From Takakia lepidozioides (taxonomy: Eukaryota; Streptophyta; Takakiopsida; Takakiales; Takakiaceae), in the NCBI GenBank assembly GCA_030704615.1, contig CM060732.1, positions 28,005,053-28,069,052 of the forward strand: DNA of 64,000 nucleotides. Direction: 5' to 3'. Made by a program: the position numbers and the translations under genes. Under the pieces are notes generated by a model. That model was not told the origin of the DNA. It made no database searches and worked only from the letters and a program-made list of their open reading frames with translations. Shown here piece after piece: positions 1 through 11,331 of this stretch; within the stretch, counting starts at the first letter, position 1, and the number at the start of each line of letters is the position of its first letter.

Positions 1-122
1 CACGATAACCTGCAACAAAGTATAATCCTTGTGAAAACCCTTACTCCAAAACGAGTGTGTCGGCAACCAGAATTCCACATACAAATAATAAACAACCGTG
101 AATAAGAATGGAGCAAAAAGAC

Positions 123-212
123 ATCTATCCAATAAAGTAGCAAAGAGTCTACAAATCCTATCCAATAAGGCGGCAAAGAGTCTACAAAACCAATCCAATA
201 AAGCAGCTAGGA
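123..212. repeat. Short minisatellite, about three units of ~33-36 bp
   Basis: Three adjacent near-identical units contain 'tccaataa' followed by a 'gcaaagagtctacaaa' block, the last unit being degenerate. The repeat creates an open frame on the plus strand (98-340) that reads as a repeated SNKAAKSLQ-like peptide. I regard that frame as a product of the repeat rather than a gene. Confidence 0.7.
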
Positions 213-1050
213 GTGAGACATACCAGGAGCAGGAGCAGGAGCTCGGAGGAATGCGTGCTTCAGGCCTGCGACAATCCCACCTTCTGTCCCACGTCGGGGG
301 AAGTAATCCTCTGGGTCCCCACCCCAACGCTGAAAGCTAATAAGACCCGCAAGTATAACGCCCATTTCCTCAACATCAAGCCCACGCAGTCTCGAGAATT
401 TCTCCTGCCAGCTGCCTCCACCCTGCGCCATGTTGTCCAGGCTGACTGATGAAGGCCCCGGGAGAGCCACCGATGAAGTCAAACCCCAAAACCCTAAATC
501 GCCCCACAGCCGTAGAATCAACCAGAAAGCAAGTAGCACTGAGGTTGTAAAGCTCTCAGTTGCCACGCGCTTCCACCGTTTCCACGTTCGCTCGTCTCTG
601 CTCTGAGTCCATTCAATCAAAGGCCAGTCACACTGCTATTGCAATCTACACCACATAATTCTCTTTTTTGTTACTAAGCTAGAAATCAGTCTATATGGCC
701 ATGGCGTCTCTCTGTCTTTTTCCAGTCCACTGACACGCTCCACTGATTCTCTTGGTCATGCACCGGTTGTTGCTAATCCAGAACTCTATAAAACGCATCG
801 CTTCCATATCCACATCTCTTGCCCGTAAGTAGTGTTGACAAAAGGCAGTAGCGCGGATGCAATATGAGTCTCCACGATAGGTTTAGCCAGCCCCAACCGC
901 CGTGTTTAATTTTAGCTAACCGCTCTGCTGTAGCCTGAGCTTTTCGCAAGACAGTGCAGCATGCAAATTGGCAAAACCACAAATGGCATCGCAGTTGGGC
1001 CATGTCACAGGAGCAGCTGAACCCTCCCCAATCAGCTGCTTTTTATCCAT

Positions 1051-2065
1051 CTACATACATTCATCCACCACGGACCAAACTTTATTATACATCCAAGTAC
1101 TTGGGTTCATACATCCATTGAGAGTCCCATGGACTACGAGGAGATAGATGACGTCCATTGAATCACAGGGATGAAAACTGAATGGATGTGTCCCTACGGA
1201 CGATAGAGTGAGCTCATCCCTAAGGAAGCCTGTGCAGCCACTACAATCCTTTCCCACTTTTTTCATCCTCTCTTTCTTCTTGGTCCGCTTGTGAGAAAGG
1301 GGTCCATTGCGTGTTACACTTGAGCTCCCAGGAGGATTTTGAGAATGTCTCTCTAAATCTAGTCTGTTGTTTGTTGTGAATGTAGCCGCAGAGTACACAA
1401 CATTGTTCACCAGTCTATGAGGGACTGGACGGTAGCTGAAAAGTAACTTCATTTTCCTCATCTCTAGAGTCTTTTGTGTTCAATTGAATCGGGGACCATG
1501 GGAGAACAACCCCCGGAGCCCATGGATGGGGACCGCGCGGAGTTTGACAAGAACGATGATGCGAATAAAGACACTGCAGAAACCCACCAGTTGTCTGAAG
1601 GATTAGCTTCTTGTGCCTTTGAAGCCTGCCTCTTTGCACGTTTTTTGTCTGCAGCCTCAGAATGCACATCCCCTTGATGTGTGGAATCGTGATCATCACC
1701 ATGAGGGGGTGTGAATGGAGGAGGACCACCATTAAAAGGGGGGCCTGCCCACTGCCCACCAGCAGTGGGACAAGGAGGTGCCCAAGTTTGGGCAACTCCT
1801 TGTACCCATGCCCCATTACCTCCAGAATTGGACCCACCTGGTATCCATGACCATGTATTGGTTGTGGGTAGTGGGGCCATGGGCTGCTGCCAGGTAGGCG
1901 GTCCTTACTGCAGCCATGTTTGCCCGCCTGTGGACTGTACCTATGGCCCATTCGGGGCTTGTTGTACCCATGTCGTAGGTGGACTAGCAGTAGGAGCCAC
2001 AGCCTGAGGTCCCCCTTCCTTTGCACGCTTTGATGCAGCCTAACACAAGCCCCTCCACCCCACAT
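1051..2065 (-). other. Low-complexity minus-strand ORFs, possible transposon protein remnant
   Basis: Two overlapping minus frames are open. The frame at 1880-1464 is rich in Gly, Pro and Trp in its first half (blocks such as GGSNSGGNGAW and PPFNGGPPPF). It then has a basic stretch (DKKRAKRQASKAQE) and ends at 1464. A separate frame at 1461-1051 is Lys/Arg-rich in the middle. No catalytic domain is visible. The composition resembles the disordered parts of plant transposon ORFs rather than a conserved enzyme. No function is assigned. The stretch before it (213-1050) contains only short frames on both strands that I cannot support as genes. Confidence 0.25.
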
Positions 2066-2394
2066 AGTTGGAACTTAGGGAAAAAAGGAAGTGGCATGGC
2101 AAAAGTTGAACCTGCATGCTAGCAATGAACGCATACAGACCTTGGCCCAAAGTGCCTTAAAATGTTTGGCATCCGATGCTGTGAATGCATGGAACGTCAT
2201 GCTTTGGCAACCATGCAATGACCAACATCCATTTCCATATTAAAAAATGTACCCTGCCTGGTCCAAAATACCCTCCCTCATGCATTCAGGGCCGACTCTA
2301 ATGAGAGGGCAAAGTAGACTGAATTTAAACTCAGTGGGGGTAAGCCTATCTGACCCACTGTCGTAATTGAAGAATCCATGACAAAACCAAGTTG

Positions 2395-2577
2395 TGTTGC
2401 AACTGACTCCCTCCTCTCTCTGAAAATCTAAACTGTCCGGGGTTTTCTAAGCAGACAGACCCTCTTGTCAAATCTACCAAGGGAATTCTGCCTGTACCTT
2501 TGTTGACCAAACAATGTGGGCGCGGGGTCAATGGGCACGGCAAACATAGGCAAACAACATCTTGGGAGTACACTCAT
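2395..2577 (+). mobile_element. 3'-end fragment of a LINE (non-LTR retrotransposon)
   Basis: The fragment matches the plus-strand 3' end of the LINE copies at 62014-64000. It shares the block ending 'gggaattctgcctgtacc' and then the terminal signature 'gcggggtcaatggg...caaacaacatctt..gagtac'. It carries several indels, so it is an old copy. It lies directly 5' of a region related to the 103-bp tandem repeat. Confidence 0.6.
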
Positions 2578-2654
2578 TCTTACAAGTACAATTTCATGTT
2601 GAAAGATCTGACAAGAAAGTCTCGCTGCTTAAAAAAACGTTTTTCACTAAATCA

Positions 2655-2800
2655 ATAAGTTGAAGAAGAGGTGCCATCAACACCACCCAACCTGCTAACT
2701 TCCAGAAATTCAACATGCAATTGACAGGGCCGAGTCTGATGAGAGGGTAAAACAGGCTGCAATACGTCATCGAAGAAGGTGCCCACCTTATGGCCACCTC
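2655..2800. repeat. Diverged isolated copy of the 103-bp repeat
   Basis: This stretch contains the same order of blocks as the array at 3606-4545: 'gaagaagaggtgcc', 'caccacccaacctgctaact', 'caacatgcaatt', 'gggccgagtctgatgagagggtaaaacaggctgcaata'. It shows more substitutions than any array member. A further fragment of the unit lies at 2277-2316. The 800 bp between this copy and the main array (2800-3605) hold only short unsupported frames. Confidence 0.6.
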
Positions 2801-3605
2801 CATCCTAGCAGCATCGTGGAAGGACAAGTAACGCACATAGACGTCATGCTCCAAGGTGAACGAGAACTCCCTCCTCCCGAAAAAGGAGGGGGCCGCACCC
2901 TGGATGCTTTCCATCTGCAGACCCCACACATGCAAAATTGCAGCCCCTTCTCTCTTGAGGACAAGCCTTCTCAAATCATTGCTTCAAGTGTAAACGGCTG
3001 CTAAAAGTCACAGCTCGTAGTTATAACAGCAAAGAAGTGAAAGTGCGACTTGTAACATCTACAGTTCCCGTACTAAAGTCATCCACTCCACTTCAAATTC
3101 CTACATGTCTCTGTATATGTTAAAAACAAATAAATAAAGAAACTTTGCTAAGTCCATGGAAAGCTCAAAGAGCTTATACAAAAGAAAGCAGGGTACAAGA
3201 CAGAATGTTGGACACTGAACAAGGAGTCCAAACACAGCTACTCTAAGGTGGTAAACAAACAAACAAAGATGACAAACTCCCGAGTCATTGACAAAGACCA
3301 CATTGTTTGGGAATTTACCTTGTCCATATGACAACCACTTGTGCATCTCTGTGCAAGGAAGCAGCCTTCCTGGTAGCACATCAAACACGTGAGCTCAATC
3401 TACGGGCCTGGAATGCGAAGGCACAAAAACAGGTGTTCGCAGCAACATCAACAATAGCGTCTGAATGAGGTGGCAAAGAGACCTAGCAGCTCAAAATCAT
3501 ACCGGGCAGATCAGACGCATTGTGCATGTACACGCGCTGAATTCATGTGGAGTCGACTGATGAGATTATGCTGATAGACCAGACAAACCAATATGGGAGA
3601 AGACA

Positions 3606-4545
3606 TAACTAGGTCTTTCAAAAAATTCAACATACATTTAGGGACAAGTCTAATGATAGGGCAAAACATGTTGCAATAGGTCAAAGAAGAAGGTGCCCTC
3701 ACCACCACCCAACCAGCTAACTTTAGGGCTTAACATGCATTCAGGGCTGATGTCTGATGAGAGGGCAAAACAAGCTGCAATAGGTTGAAGAAGAAGGTGC
3801 TCCCACCCCACCCAACCAGCTGACTTACAGACTTCAACATGCATTTAGGGACAAGTTTGATGACAGGGAAAAATAGGTTGCAATAGGTCAAAGAAGAAGG
3901 TGCCCTCACCACCACCCAACTAGCTAACTTTAGGGCTTAACATGCATTCAGGGCTGAGTCTGCTGAGAGGGCAAAAAAGGCTGCAATACGTTGAAGAAGA
4001 AGGTGCCCTCACCCCACCCAACCAGCTAACTTTAGGGTTTAACATGTATTCAAGGCTGAGTCTGATAAGAGGGCAAAACAGGCTGCAATAGGTTGAAGAA
4101 GAAGGTGCTCCCACCCCACCCAACCAGCTGACTTACAGACTTCAACATGCATTTAGGGACAAGTCTGATGACAGGGCAAAACAGGTTGCAATAGGTCAAA
4201 GAAGAAGCTGCCCTCACCACCACCCAACCAGCTAACTTTAGGGTTTAACATGCATTCAGGGCTGAGTTTGCTGAGAGGGCAAAAAGGCTGCAATACGTTG
4301 AAGAAGAAGGTGTCCTCACCCCACCCAACCAGCTAACTTATAGAATTCAACATGCATTTAGGGACAAGTCTGATGACAAGGCAAAACAGGTTGCAATAGG
4401 TCAAAGAAGAAGGTGCCCTCACCACCACCCAACCAGCCAACTTTAGGGTTTAACATGCATTCAGGGCTGAGTCTGATGAGAAGGCAAAACAGGCTACAAC
4501 AGGTTGAAGAAGAAGATGCCCTCACCACCACCCAACCAGCGTACT
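3606..4545. repeat. Tandem array, ~103-bp unit, about nine copies in two subtypes
   Basis: The landmark 'aacatgcatt' recurs near 3628, 3733, 3836, 3940, 4040, 4143, 4248, 4349 and 4454, giving a period of about 103 bp. Two subtypes are mixed. One reads 'ttcagggctgagtctgatgagagg' after the landmark. The other reads 'ttagggacaagtctgatgacaggg' and is usually followed by 'ggtcaaagaagaagg'. Each unit includes 'gaagaaggtgccctcacc' and 'acccaaccagctaact'. The minus frames reading LVGWGG..APSSSTYC are translations of this repeat, not genes. Confidence 0.85.
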
Positions 4546-4552
4546 TACAGAA

Positions 4553-4615
4553 TTAACAATGGTCAAAAACTAGGTTTGTAAGACTCGTAGAAAAGGTAAT
4601 GTGACTTACCTTGGA

Positions 4616-4647
<32 letters not shown>

Positions 4648-5699
4648 GTCTTAGGGATCCCATCGCCATCTTCTTAGCCTCCTTAGTGGGGGTGACAGTC
4701 CTAGCAGGCCGCTTGGTAGGAGTCATTTGTGGACGAGCTGGCTCAAACTTGTCAGCACTATCCACGTCCTCCTCCTCCGCATTCTCGCTCTCTGGTGAGT
4801 AGTCTGCACTACGAGTCGCAGCACTATCCTCCTCCAAGTTCCTCTCCAAGTCGCTCGACTCCTTCTCCCCCACACCCATGTGAATAGGAGTATTTGCACT
4901 CAAACAACTACTTCTTCGCAATGGGCCGTTCCACACATAATGGGTTTTTCGCGAGGTGCTGTTTTTCTCTCTACAGTAGGAACTCGGATCACAATCGCAA
5001 GAGGGAGTCAGTAGTGTGTAAAAGCGACTTATGCAAAAAATGCGAGAGACTGTGTGTGTAAGTAGAGAAAAAGTGAGAGACCTATCGCGACGTTGTCCAT
5101 GTCCCGGGTTGCATCGGATGGTCCGCGTCCATCTAGTGGCGGGGATGGGATCTGGACACATTGTTTTTTTTCAAAATAAAAACTAGGGTATAAAGTAACC
5201 ACTACCTTAGTGTCCATAACAACTGTTGATTGCTGACATGGCAGTCAGTGAGGGGCTATTGTAATCTAGGGACGTCATTTATGTAACACCAACGAGTTTG
5301 GCCCATGGCAACGCAGAGGAGGCTACGTTGGGCCAAGAACGAAGGGGAGCGCAATGCAAGTGTTACTTGAGCAAATGAGGAGCTGAGAATGCGAGCCAAA
5401 CAATCAAGGAGGAGGAGAGCACTGCATGTAGAGTAGTGGACCGTGGAGACTGCATTGACTTACCTAGGACTGCCCTTCTGTTGCCATTGTAACAACCAGG
5501 CTTTGTTCTCGGCTATTCTTTGGGCACGGAAGGCTTCGTATGCGAGCATCCCATCCTCTTCTCTTGGGGTAAGTGACTCTTCTCCCCCACCATTAGCTTC
5601 AACAACGGCTCTTGCCAAATCGCCTCCAGTGTAATCGTTATTCTTGTGTTTTGTGTTGCGTTCACTATCTGCCATAGAAGGACTCTCGGCCTTTTGCAA
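4553..5699 (-). CDS. Acidic transposon-type ORF remnant in two blocks
   Basis: The upstream block (5699-5460) starts MADSERN and has a charged helix-forming segment (EEDGMLAYEAFRAQRIAENKAW). This resembles the 'R..RI.EN...' segment common in plant transposon proteins of unknown role. The downstream block (about 4990-4650) is strongly acidic (EEDSAATRSADYSPESENAEEED). It ends in a Pro/Thr/Lys segment (MTPTKRPARTVTPTKEAKK) that looks like a nuclear localisation region. A (GA)n microsatellite at 4617-4648 interrupts the end of the frame. The two blocks are in separate frames, so splicing or decay separates them. The ORF points away from the TNP2 fragment that follows it. The function is unknown, and the link to that CACTA element is inference. 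Confidence 0.3.
4617..4648. repeat. (GA)n microsatellite
   Basis: Near-pure GA dinucleotides with a single AAA interruption. On the minus strand this is (TC)n, the same microsatellite that borders the LINE copies elsewhere in the window. Confidence 0.85.
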
Positions 5700-6169
5700 G
5701 AATGGGAAGAGAGAGTATAGTACTACACCCTACAATGTCAACATTCACATTGATTGATGGCTTAGGCTGTAGGTACAAGCACATGAGAACAAATGGGCTG
5801 ACGTTTGATGCCAAGAAGAGATGCAAGGAATGGGTTGGGCTGCTACTCACCACCTTAAAGATATCCAAACTTAAAGCACTATACCTTATAGCTAGAAGTA
5901 GGGTCTGCTAGCTCATTAAATGAGTGGTCAAATCCGCTCCAAATATTACTAGGAAGGTTGTTTGTAGATGACAACAGTCATATTTTTCCATTTTCTGCAC
6001 TGTCACAGTCATACTCACTCTTTGTGTAGTTGTAAAGTAGAATGATGACCTCTTAAACAATCACTCACAAAGTGGTTTTTTACAGTAGTGACAGTAGGTT
6101 GATGTAAGTCCTTCTTAGAGGCTTAGTCTATTAATCCTGATTCTCCCCCTCATACCAGGCAAGGAATTT

Positions 6170-7281
6170 GTTAGCATCAAGTCTAACAGAGCGGCTGCCC
6201 ACCTGCTCCGGTGTCGAGAGCGTGACGATGCTCTTTGGCAACGTGAAGAGGCCCGATGTCGAGAGTATGGTATCAACAAGTGCACATGCCCAAGGGTGGA
6301 GGACGACCTGTCGCATTAGACAAAGTGAGAAAACATCTAATGGAGATTGGCAGATCCCCTGCGTTCAGATCCTAGAGAGGAGCAAGGAGGCATGCTTCTG
6401 ACGATGAATGGGAAGAGGAGGCCTTGGAGGTCGGTCAGGACATAGCGTGTTGCTGGAATCGCAGGACAGCCTCACCGGACACATGGACAACTGGACATGA
6501 ATGTTGAGGTGCAGCGCATGAAACCTTTCAGATCATAGACACACCTGAAATTGCAAATGGGGCAGAAGTGGAGTTAGATGATATAGTTGTTCAATGTGAC
6601 ACGAACACCCCAGAAGAAGCCCATGACCCAGTTGCGGGTGGGGACTCTCACAGTAATGATCCCATCTCATTGGAAGAGGCATGTCTACCTTTATATGAAG
6701 GTTGTAAATCCTCTAAGCTTGCAGCCACCATGCTTATAATGAATCTATGCGCAACACATGGGGTTACAAATGGCTTTGCAGAGGAAATGTTCTCTTTGCT
6801 GCAGAAAACCTTGTTGCCACAACCAAATGTACTACCCACATCTTTCTACCATGCAAGGACCATGGTGAGCAAGCTTGGGCTTGTTTATGAGAAGATCGAT
6901 GCTTGCCCAAAGGGGGGTGTGTTGTTTAGGGGGGACTACAAAACTTCAGAGAGTTGCCCAAGTGTCAAAGCGCCCGATTCAAAAATGTGGGGAGATCCAA
7001 GGTACGTGTTAAGGTGCTTCGTCATTTTCCATTGATACCATGCCTTTTGCATATATATAGATGCTCTCTCAATTGCAGAATTAATGACCTGGCACAGTCG
7101 GAATGCAAGCAACGATGGCCTTGTGCGCCATGCAGCTGATTCAAAGGCTTGGAAACACATTGATGCTACTTGGCCCGACTTTGTAGCAGAGCCTCGCAAT
7201 GTAAGGCTTGGTTTTTCTTTCGATGGAGTCAACCCGTTTGGTGATCTAAGAACAATTGCTGGTCAACATGGCCAATGTTGA
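6170..7281 (+). pseudogene. CACTA (En/Spm) TNP2 transposase, N-terminal half, frameshifted
   Basis: The open segments line up with the amino-terminal half of plant TNP2-type CACTA transposases. First comes a Cys-containing lead with 'VRKHLMEIGRSPAFR' and an acidic DDEWEEEA block (about 6310-6420). Next is the conserved LYEGCKSSKLAATMLIMNLC segment (from about 6690), then GLVYEKIDACPKGGVLFRGDYKTSESCPS (about 6880-6960). 'KVLRHFPLIPCLLHIYR' follows in the next frame. In a third frame comes 'ELMTWHSRNASNDGLVRHAAD' running to 'RLGFSFDGVNPFGDL' and a stop near 7281. Two frameshifts near 6995 and 7080 break the gene. The catalytic middle and the DUF4218/DUF4216-type C-terminus are missing. It would encode the nuclear cut-and-paste transposase of a CACTA element. 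Confidence 0.75.
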
Positions 7282-7329
7282 CGCTGGTATACAACCTACC
7301 TCCGTGGCTCACTACAAAGAAGTTCTTTG

Positions 7330-8935
7330 TCATGCTTTCTCTATTGATTCCAGGAAAGCATAGGGGATAGTACCCTTGGGCATATCCAAATACCAACCCC
7401 CCCCCCTTCCCGGTGTTCCACACCCCAATCTTCCTCAATTGCAGGTGTGTACATGGAAGCTTGTTGAGCACCAAACTTCCAGGCCATCAGAAACTTGGGC
7501 TCAGCCTTAAGTCGATCACTCGGTACAAGCACAAATCTCATGTACCTAAAATAGAAACACATTCAAAGTTATTGTGGAGACAAATATTTATGCAACCTGT
7601 TCAACAATTGAACAAGCACATTAAGAAACATGTATATGCCAATGTACTAAAAAAATACTTGAAGCATAGACATTTTTTACTTACAAGGTGTATACACTAT
7701 CCATGTACAATGCAATGGAAAGATGGTACCTGAATAAAATCCGTCTCACCACCTTCTCCCCACCTGTTTGTTGTTCCCAATCATTGCCTCTGAATGGCCC
7801 CTTTGGCAATGAGAACTCTCTATGAAACAACTCATTGAAATGAGTCATCTTCCATGTATCCATGTAGTCTCCCAGACTCTCACTCTCTCCTTCCTCCAAG
7901 GCAACATGAAATTGGCCAAGCTGAGTGGTGTACAAGGCAAACTGAGCCAAGGCAACCTTGCGAAGCTGCCAGAAAATACAGTCAGTTAAATAACTATGTT
8001 AATGTGTCATCAACAAAATGAATTAATTGCATTGAGAAGATAGTGATTGTATATGTACCTGCCACCAAAAAGTCCTTCTATTCAGCCAAGGATCAAGTGT
8101 TGGCCCATTGATAGGCCCGGGTGGAAAAAATTACGGTCGTGAAGTGTTTGGTCTCCATTCCATATATGTAGCCATTCCACCTTTTCTTCAGGATCCACCC
8201 GGGCGGTAGCAGTGTTCACCATTTTCTCTTGGGTCATTTCCTCTGATCCTGCCTTTACACGTGACCAATGCAGTTTAAGTTCTTGGAGAAACCCCTCTCA
8301 AAGGGTTGGATCAGCAATAGGAAGCAACTTCACAAGCTGACTCTTGTGTTGCTCCCTTGCTTTCAATCCAGCCTGTCTCATTGTATCTTCAAGGCCCTCT
8401 TGACTCTTTGGCCCCTCAGCAAGTTTGTAAGCTTCCCCCGCCATGCGTTGGGCCTCAACAATATCATGCTGCCAAAAGAACCAAAACAGTTCATAACATG
8501 AACCAGAGGTGAATCTTGTCTATGGATGCAAAGAATGAAACTTGGTTAAGACATGATGTTACCTTGTACAAAATCTCTGTCATTGCATGGACTGTCAGGT
8601 TATACCAAGTCTTTCCTGCTTTCTTGATGCATTCGACGTATTGCTCTTTCCTGAATACATTCTTCCATTCAGAGACAGGTGTAAGGCCAATCATATTGAC
8701 CTTGCAAACCAAGTGCACAAATTTGGATGTAACATGTGCCCTCTCTGTTGCCCTGCACATATAAAATACGATTATTAGAAAGAAGATGTATATATGTACA
8801 TCCATTGAGCAAGAACATGACAACATTGAACATGAAAGTAAATGAAGAATAGAAAGGAAACTCACACATTCACTCCATCCATGATGGACCTAGTTGGATA
8901 GTCAACTAATTCCATGAATATCCTTGTCTTTCAAA
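7330..8935 (-). CDS. Unrecognised multi-exon ORF, probably a transposon accessory protein
   Basis: Minus-strand open blocks are separated by good GT-AG borders. They are: about 8925-8872 (ends ..SIMDGVN, then gtgagt); about 8757-8561 (starts after 'tgtgcag', contains TERAHVTSKFVHLVCKVNMIG and ends ..MTEILYK before 'gtaaca'); about 8471-8060 (QRMAGEAYKLAEGPKSQEGLED... to NRRTFWWQ before 'gtacat'); about 7963-7728 (LRKVALAQFALYTTQLGQFHVAL... to EKVVRRILF); and about 7545-7345 (YMRFVLVPSDRLKAEPKFLMAW...). A TGA after 'LPIADPTL' and one frameshift at a T-run near 8133 show decay. No catalytic motif is recognised. It converges tail to tail on the TNP2 fragment ending at 7281, so it may be the second ORF of the same CACTA element. 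That link is inference. Confidence 0.35.
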
Positions 8936-8989
8936 GCTTACAACTTGGAACAGAATACAGGCCTGAGCATCCCGACAGAGGACCTCCGA

Positions 8990-10120
8990 CCACCTACGCC
9001 GGCGCATATGACACATATGTGCAACCAACTCAAAATTTGACAAGATTTGAGGCCCTTGAAGAAATTTTTGCTCAAGGAGCTCCAAGCATATGCGCCGGCG
9101 CATACCATGGAAGGGAGGTTGTAGCCAAACATACAGGAGCACCTTGAAAGATCAAACTAGGCCTATGGAAGCATGTGGAGTTGTGGAGGTGGCAACGTAA
9201 AAGCTTTGAGATACTTGAATATTGTGATCAACCAAAATAGGGAAGGTTCCCCAAGCGTCTACGCCGACCTATGTGGCAGCCTCGATACTTTGGAGCTTAC
9301 GTAACACAAGGAATATACAACAAAAAACCAAGCTCCAAGCATCTCCGCCGGCGGAGATGCTTGCATGAGGTTCCTGAAACCTAGGAGCTAAGCAAAAAAA
9401 GATTGTGCTCAATGGGTATGCGCCGGCGGATATGGCAGCCCAGCCCGCTCGGAGCATCAACAACTTATGAGAATGCGGAGAAACAAAAGAGATGGAAGGG
9501 GGGGAGAACTTCCTGAAATATGTGAGCAGCCCTGCTGCATGGGTCTGTGTTGACAGAGGTGGCAGCCTTGGCGCTTTGGAACTTCTGCAACACAGGGAAT
9601 ATGCAAAAAAAAGCAAGCTCCAAGTGTCTCCGCCAGCGGAGACGCTTGCAGGAGGTTCCTGAAACCTATGAGCTGAGCAAAAAAGAATGTACTCAATGGG
9701 TATGCGTCGGCGGATATGCCAGCGCAGCCCACTCGGAGCATCAGCAACTTTTGAGCATGCGGAAAAACAAAGGAGATGGAAAAGGGGAGAACTTCCTGAA
9801 ACATTTGAGCAGCCCTGCTGCACAGGTATGCGCCGGCGGATACGCCAGCCCAACCCGCTCGGAGCATCAGCAACGTATGCGCATGCAAAAAAATAAACGG
9901 GATGGGAGTAGAGGAGCACTTCCTGAGACATGTAAGCATCCCAACTCCAACGGTATGCGCCGGCGGAGGTGGCAGCCCAGCCCTTCTAAGCATCAGAAAA
10001 AACCAAGGGGAATGAGCTGTCTCCGCCGGCGGAGACGGTTGTGTGTATGTGTGGAGATTCGCAAACTTGTGAGAGTTGAAGTGACTTAGGCATCTGCGCC
10101 GGCGGAGGTGCTAGATTAGG
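8990..10120. repeat. Cluster of GC-rich palindromes built around GCCGGC
   Basis: About ten copies of a core C(T/G)CCGGCG(G/C)AG-like palindrome occur in 1.1 kb, near 8997, 9092, 9346, 9421, 9626, 9706, 9831, 9958, 10022 and 10097. A 28-bp palindrome at 9336-9363 is perfect, as are 16 bp at 9089-9104 and 18 bp at 10019-10036. The copies near 9626 and 9706 have point changes in the core. Flanks such as 'cagcccgctcggagcatca' and 'ggaggttcctgaaacct' repeat with the cores, giving a loose duplication of about 285 bp (9305-9480 against 9590-9765). All long frames here are translations of the repeat (for example RRRIRQPNPLG). No transposase is present. Confidence 0.8.
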
Positions 10121-10554
10121 AGCAGCTTGGTGGGGCTTATGCGATGGCGCATATGCCTAAGTGCAGGTCATGAAAAAAACCAAAACTACAGCTTACTTTC
10201 TCCGTCCGCAGCTTGCCTCTACCACCACCACCACCAGCAACGCCTCCCCCTCGAGTGTCCTTCTTCCTCCCCATCGCCACAACAGCTCGTTGCCTCGGGG
10301 TGGTATAGTATAAGGCCGAGATGCGGCGCCTCCATCTCCTCTTCGCAACGGGAGTCTCCAGGGTGTAGAGACTAGAGACGTGTTAAGTGCTTGTGTAGTT
10401 TGTGTGTGTTTGTTTGGGGGAGTGGCAAAGGATAATGTGCAAGTATACTAGACTACGTTAGTGTAGTAATGATACCGGGTTAGTCATGTAGTAATGGCAA
10501 CAAGTTTAACTGAATAGAAACAGTTTATTAACAAAAAAGTAGAGGTTGTTTCAT

Positions 10555-10700
10555 TGAATAGAGCATGGCTTGTTGGTAAGGTTGTGGTGTATTTTCCACA
10601 AGGTTGCGGGTTCAAACCTGCCCCCGCCAAGGAGTGCGGGGGAAAAGGGGGGCGAGGTTAGCGAAGGCTAAGGCCAAATTGGCCAAATCTGAAATGTGAA
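10555..10700 (+). mobile_element. tRNA-derived SINE head (RNA polymerase III promoter)
   Basis: An A-box-like 'tggcttgttgg' at 10566-10576 is followed 33 bp later by a B-box 'ggttcaaacc' at 10609-10618. The spacing is that of a tRNA gene. The sequence downstream of the B-box (cccccgccaagg...) does not pair with the 5' end as an acceptor stem would, so this is a tRNA-derived SINE rather than a tRNA gene. I could not identify a target-site duplication. The stretch from here to 11330 holds no supported gene. Confidence 0.5.
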
Positions 10701-11331
10701 CCTTTTTTATACACTCTGGCGTTAGTGCTTTTTGGACTACATGGGTTACACGTGGATCCTCAGAAGATGGTTGTACGATTGACATGTTACTTTGTGGCGG
10801 CGCCTTCATAATACAATATAAAGTAAGTGATAAAGTAACTAAATATTTTGTTATGGGTGTCTTAATCAATTTATTGGTTTTAGAGTCAATTGTCGCCACA
10901 AATACTTGTACTCATTACTCATACATGAGTAATCAAAGAACAAATCAACATACATGTCATGGGATTTGATTGTAAATAAATTGTGTCGTCTAGTGTGTCA
11001 GTTCATAGTTGGACGATTAATCAACGATTGGTTGTAAAATAAATGGAAACATGCAGAGCATTTATGTTTCATATGCTCATAAGAAGAAGGCAGTACATTG
11101 GATTCTAAGATCTCAACAACGGCGCCGTCGTCTAAAAATAGGGGATAGTCCATTTAGTTGTTTCTGTCAGAGAATAATATGGATGGAGCACATGCCTCAA
11201 AAAATTTGGACCTTCTGGATTGATGCTACACATAAGTAATGTAAGCCATTTAATGTATTTGCATAAGGTCTTGCAAGATGTGCGCTTTCATTCATTTTGC
11301 ATCTTCTCTCAAACTTTGAGGGCATTGCCAA

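Noticed and set aside
4020-4470. Telomere-like TTTAGGG words in the tandem array
   Set aside because: Single occurrences per 103-bp unit, never in tandem, so not an interstitial telomere tract.
3606-4545. CRISPR-like array of regular repeats
   Set aside because: The whole unit is repeated with no unique spacers, the period is about 103 bp, and the genome is eukaryotic. It is an ordinary tandem repeat.
6648-6839. Minus-strand ORF within the TNP2 fragment
   Set aside because: It is antisense to conserved TNP2 coding sequence.
9269-10089. Long overlapping ORFs on both strands (180-220 codons)
   Set aside because: They are translations of the palindromic repeat cluster: the same short peptide words recur on both strands and there is no domain.
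10566-10618. True tRNA gene
   Set aside because: The A/B boxes fit, but the 3' side does not pair with the 5' side and no anticodon arm is convincing.
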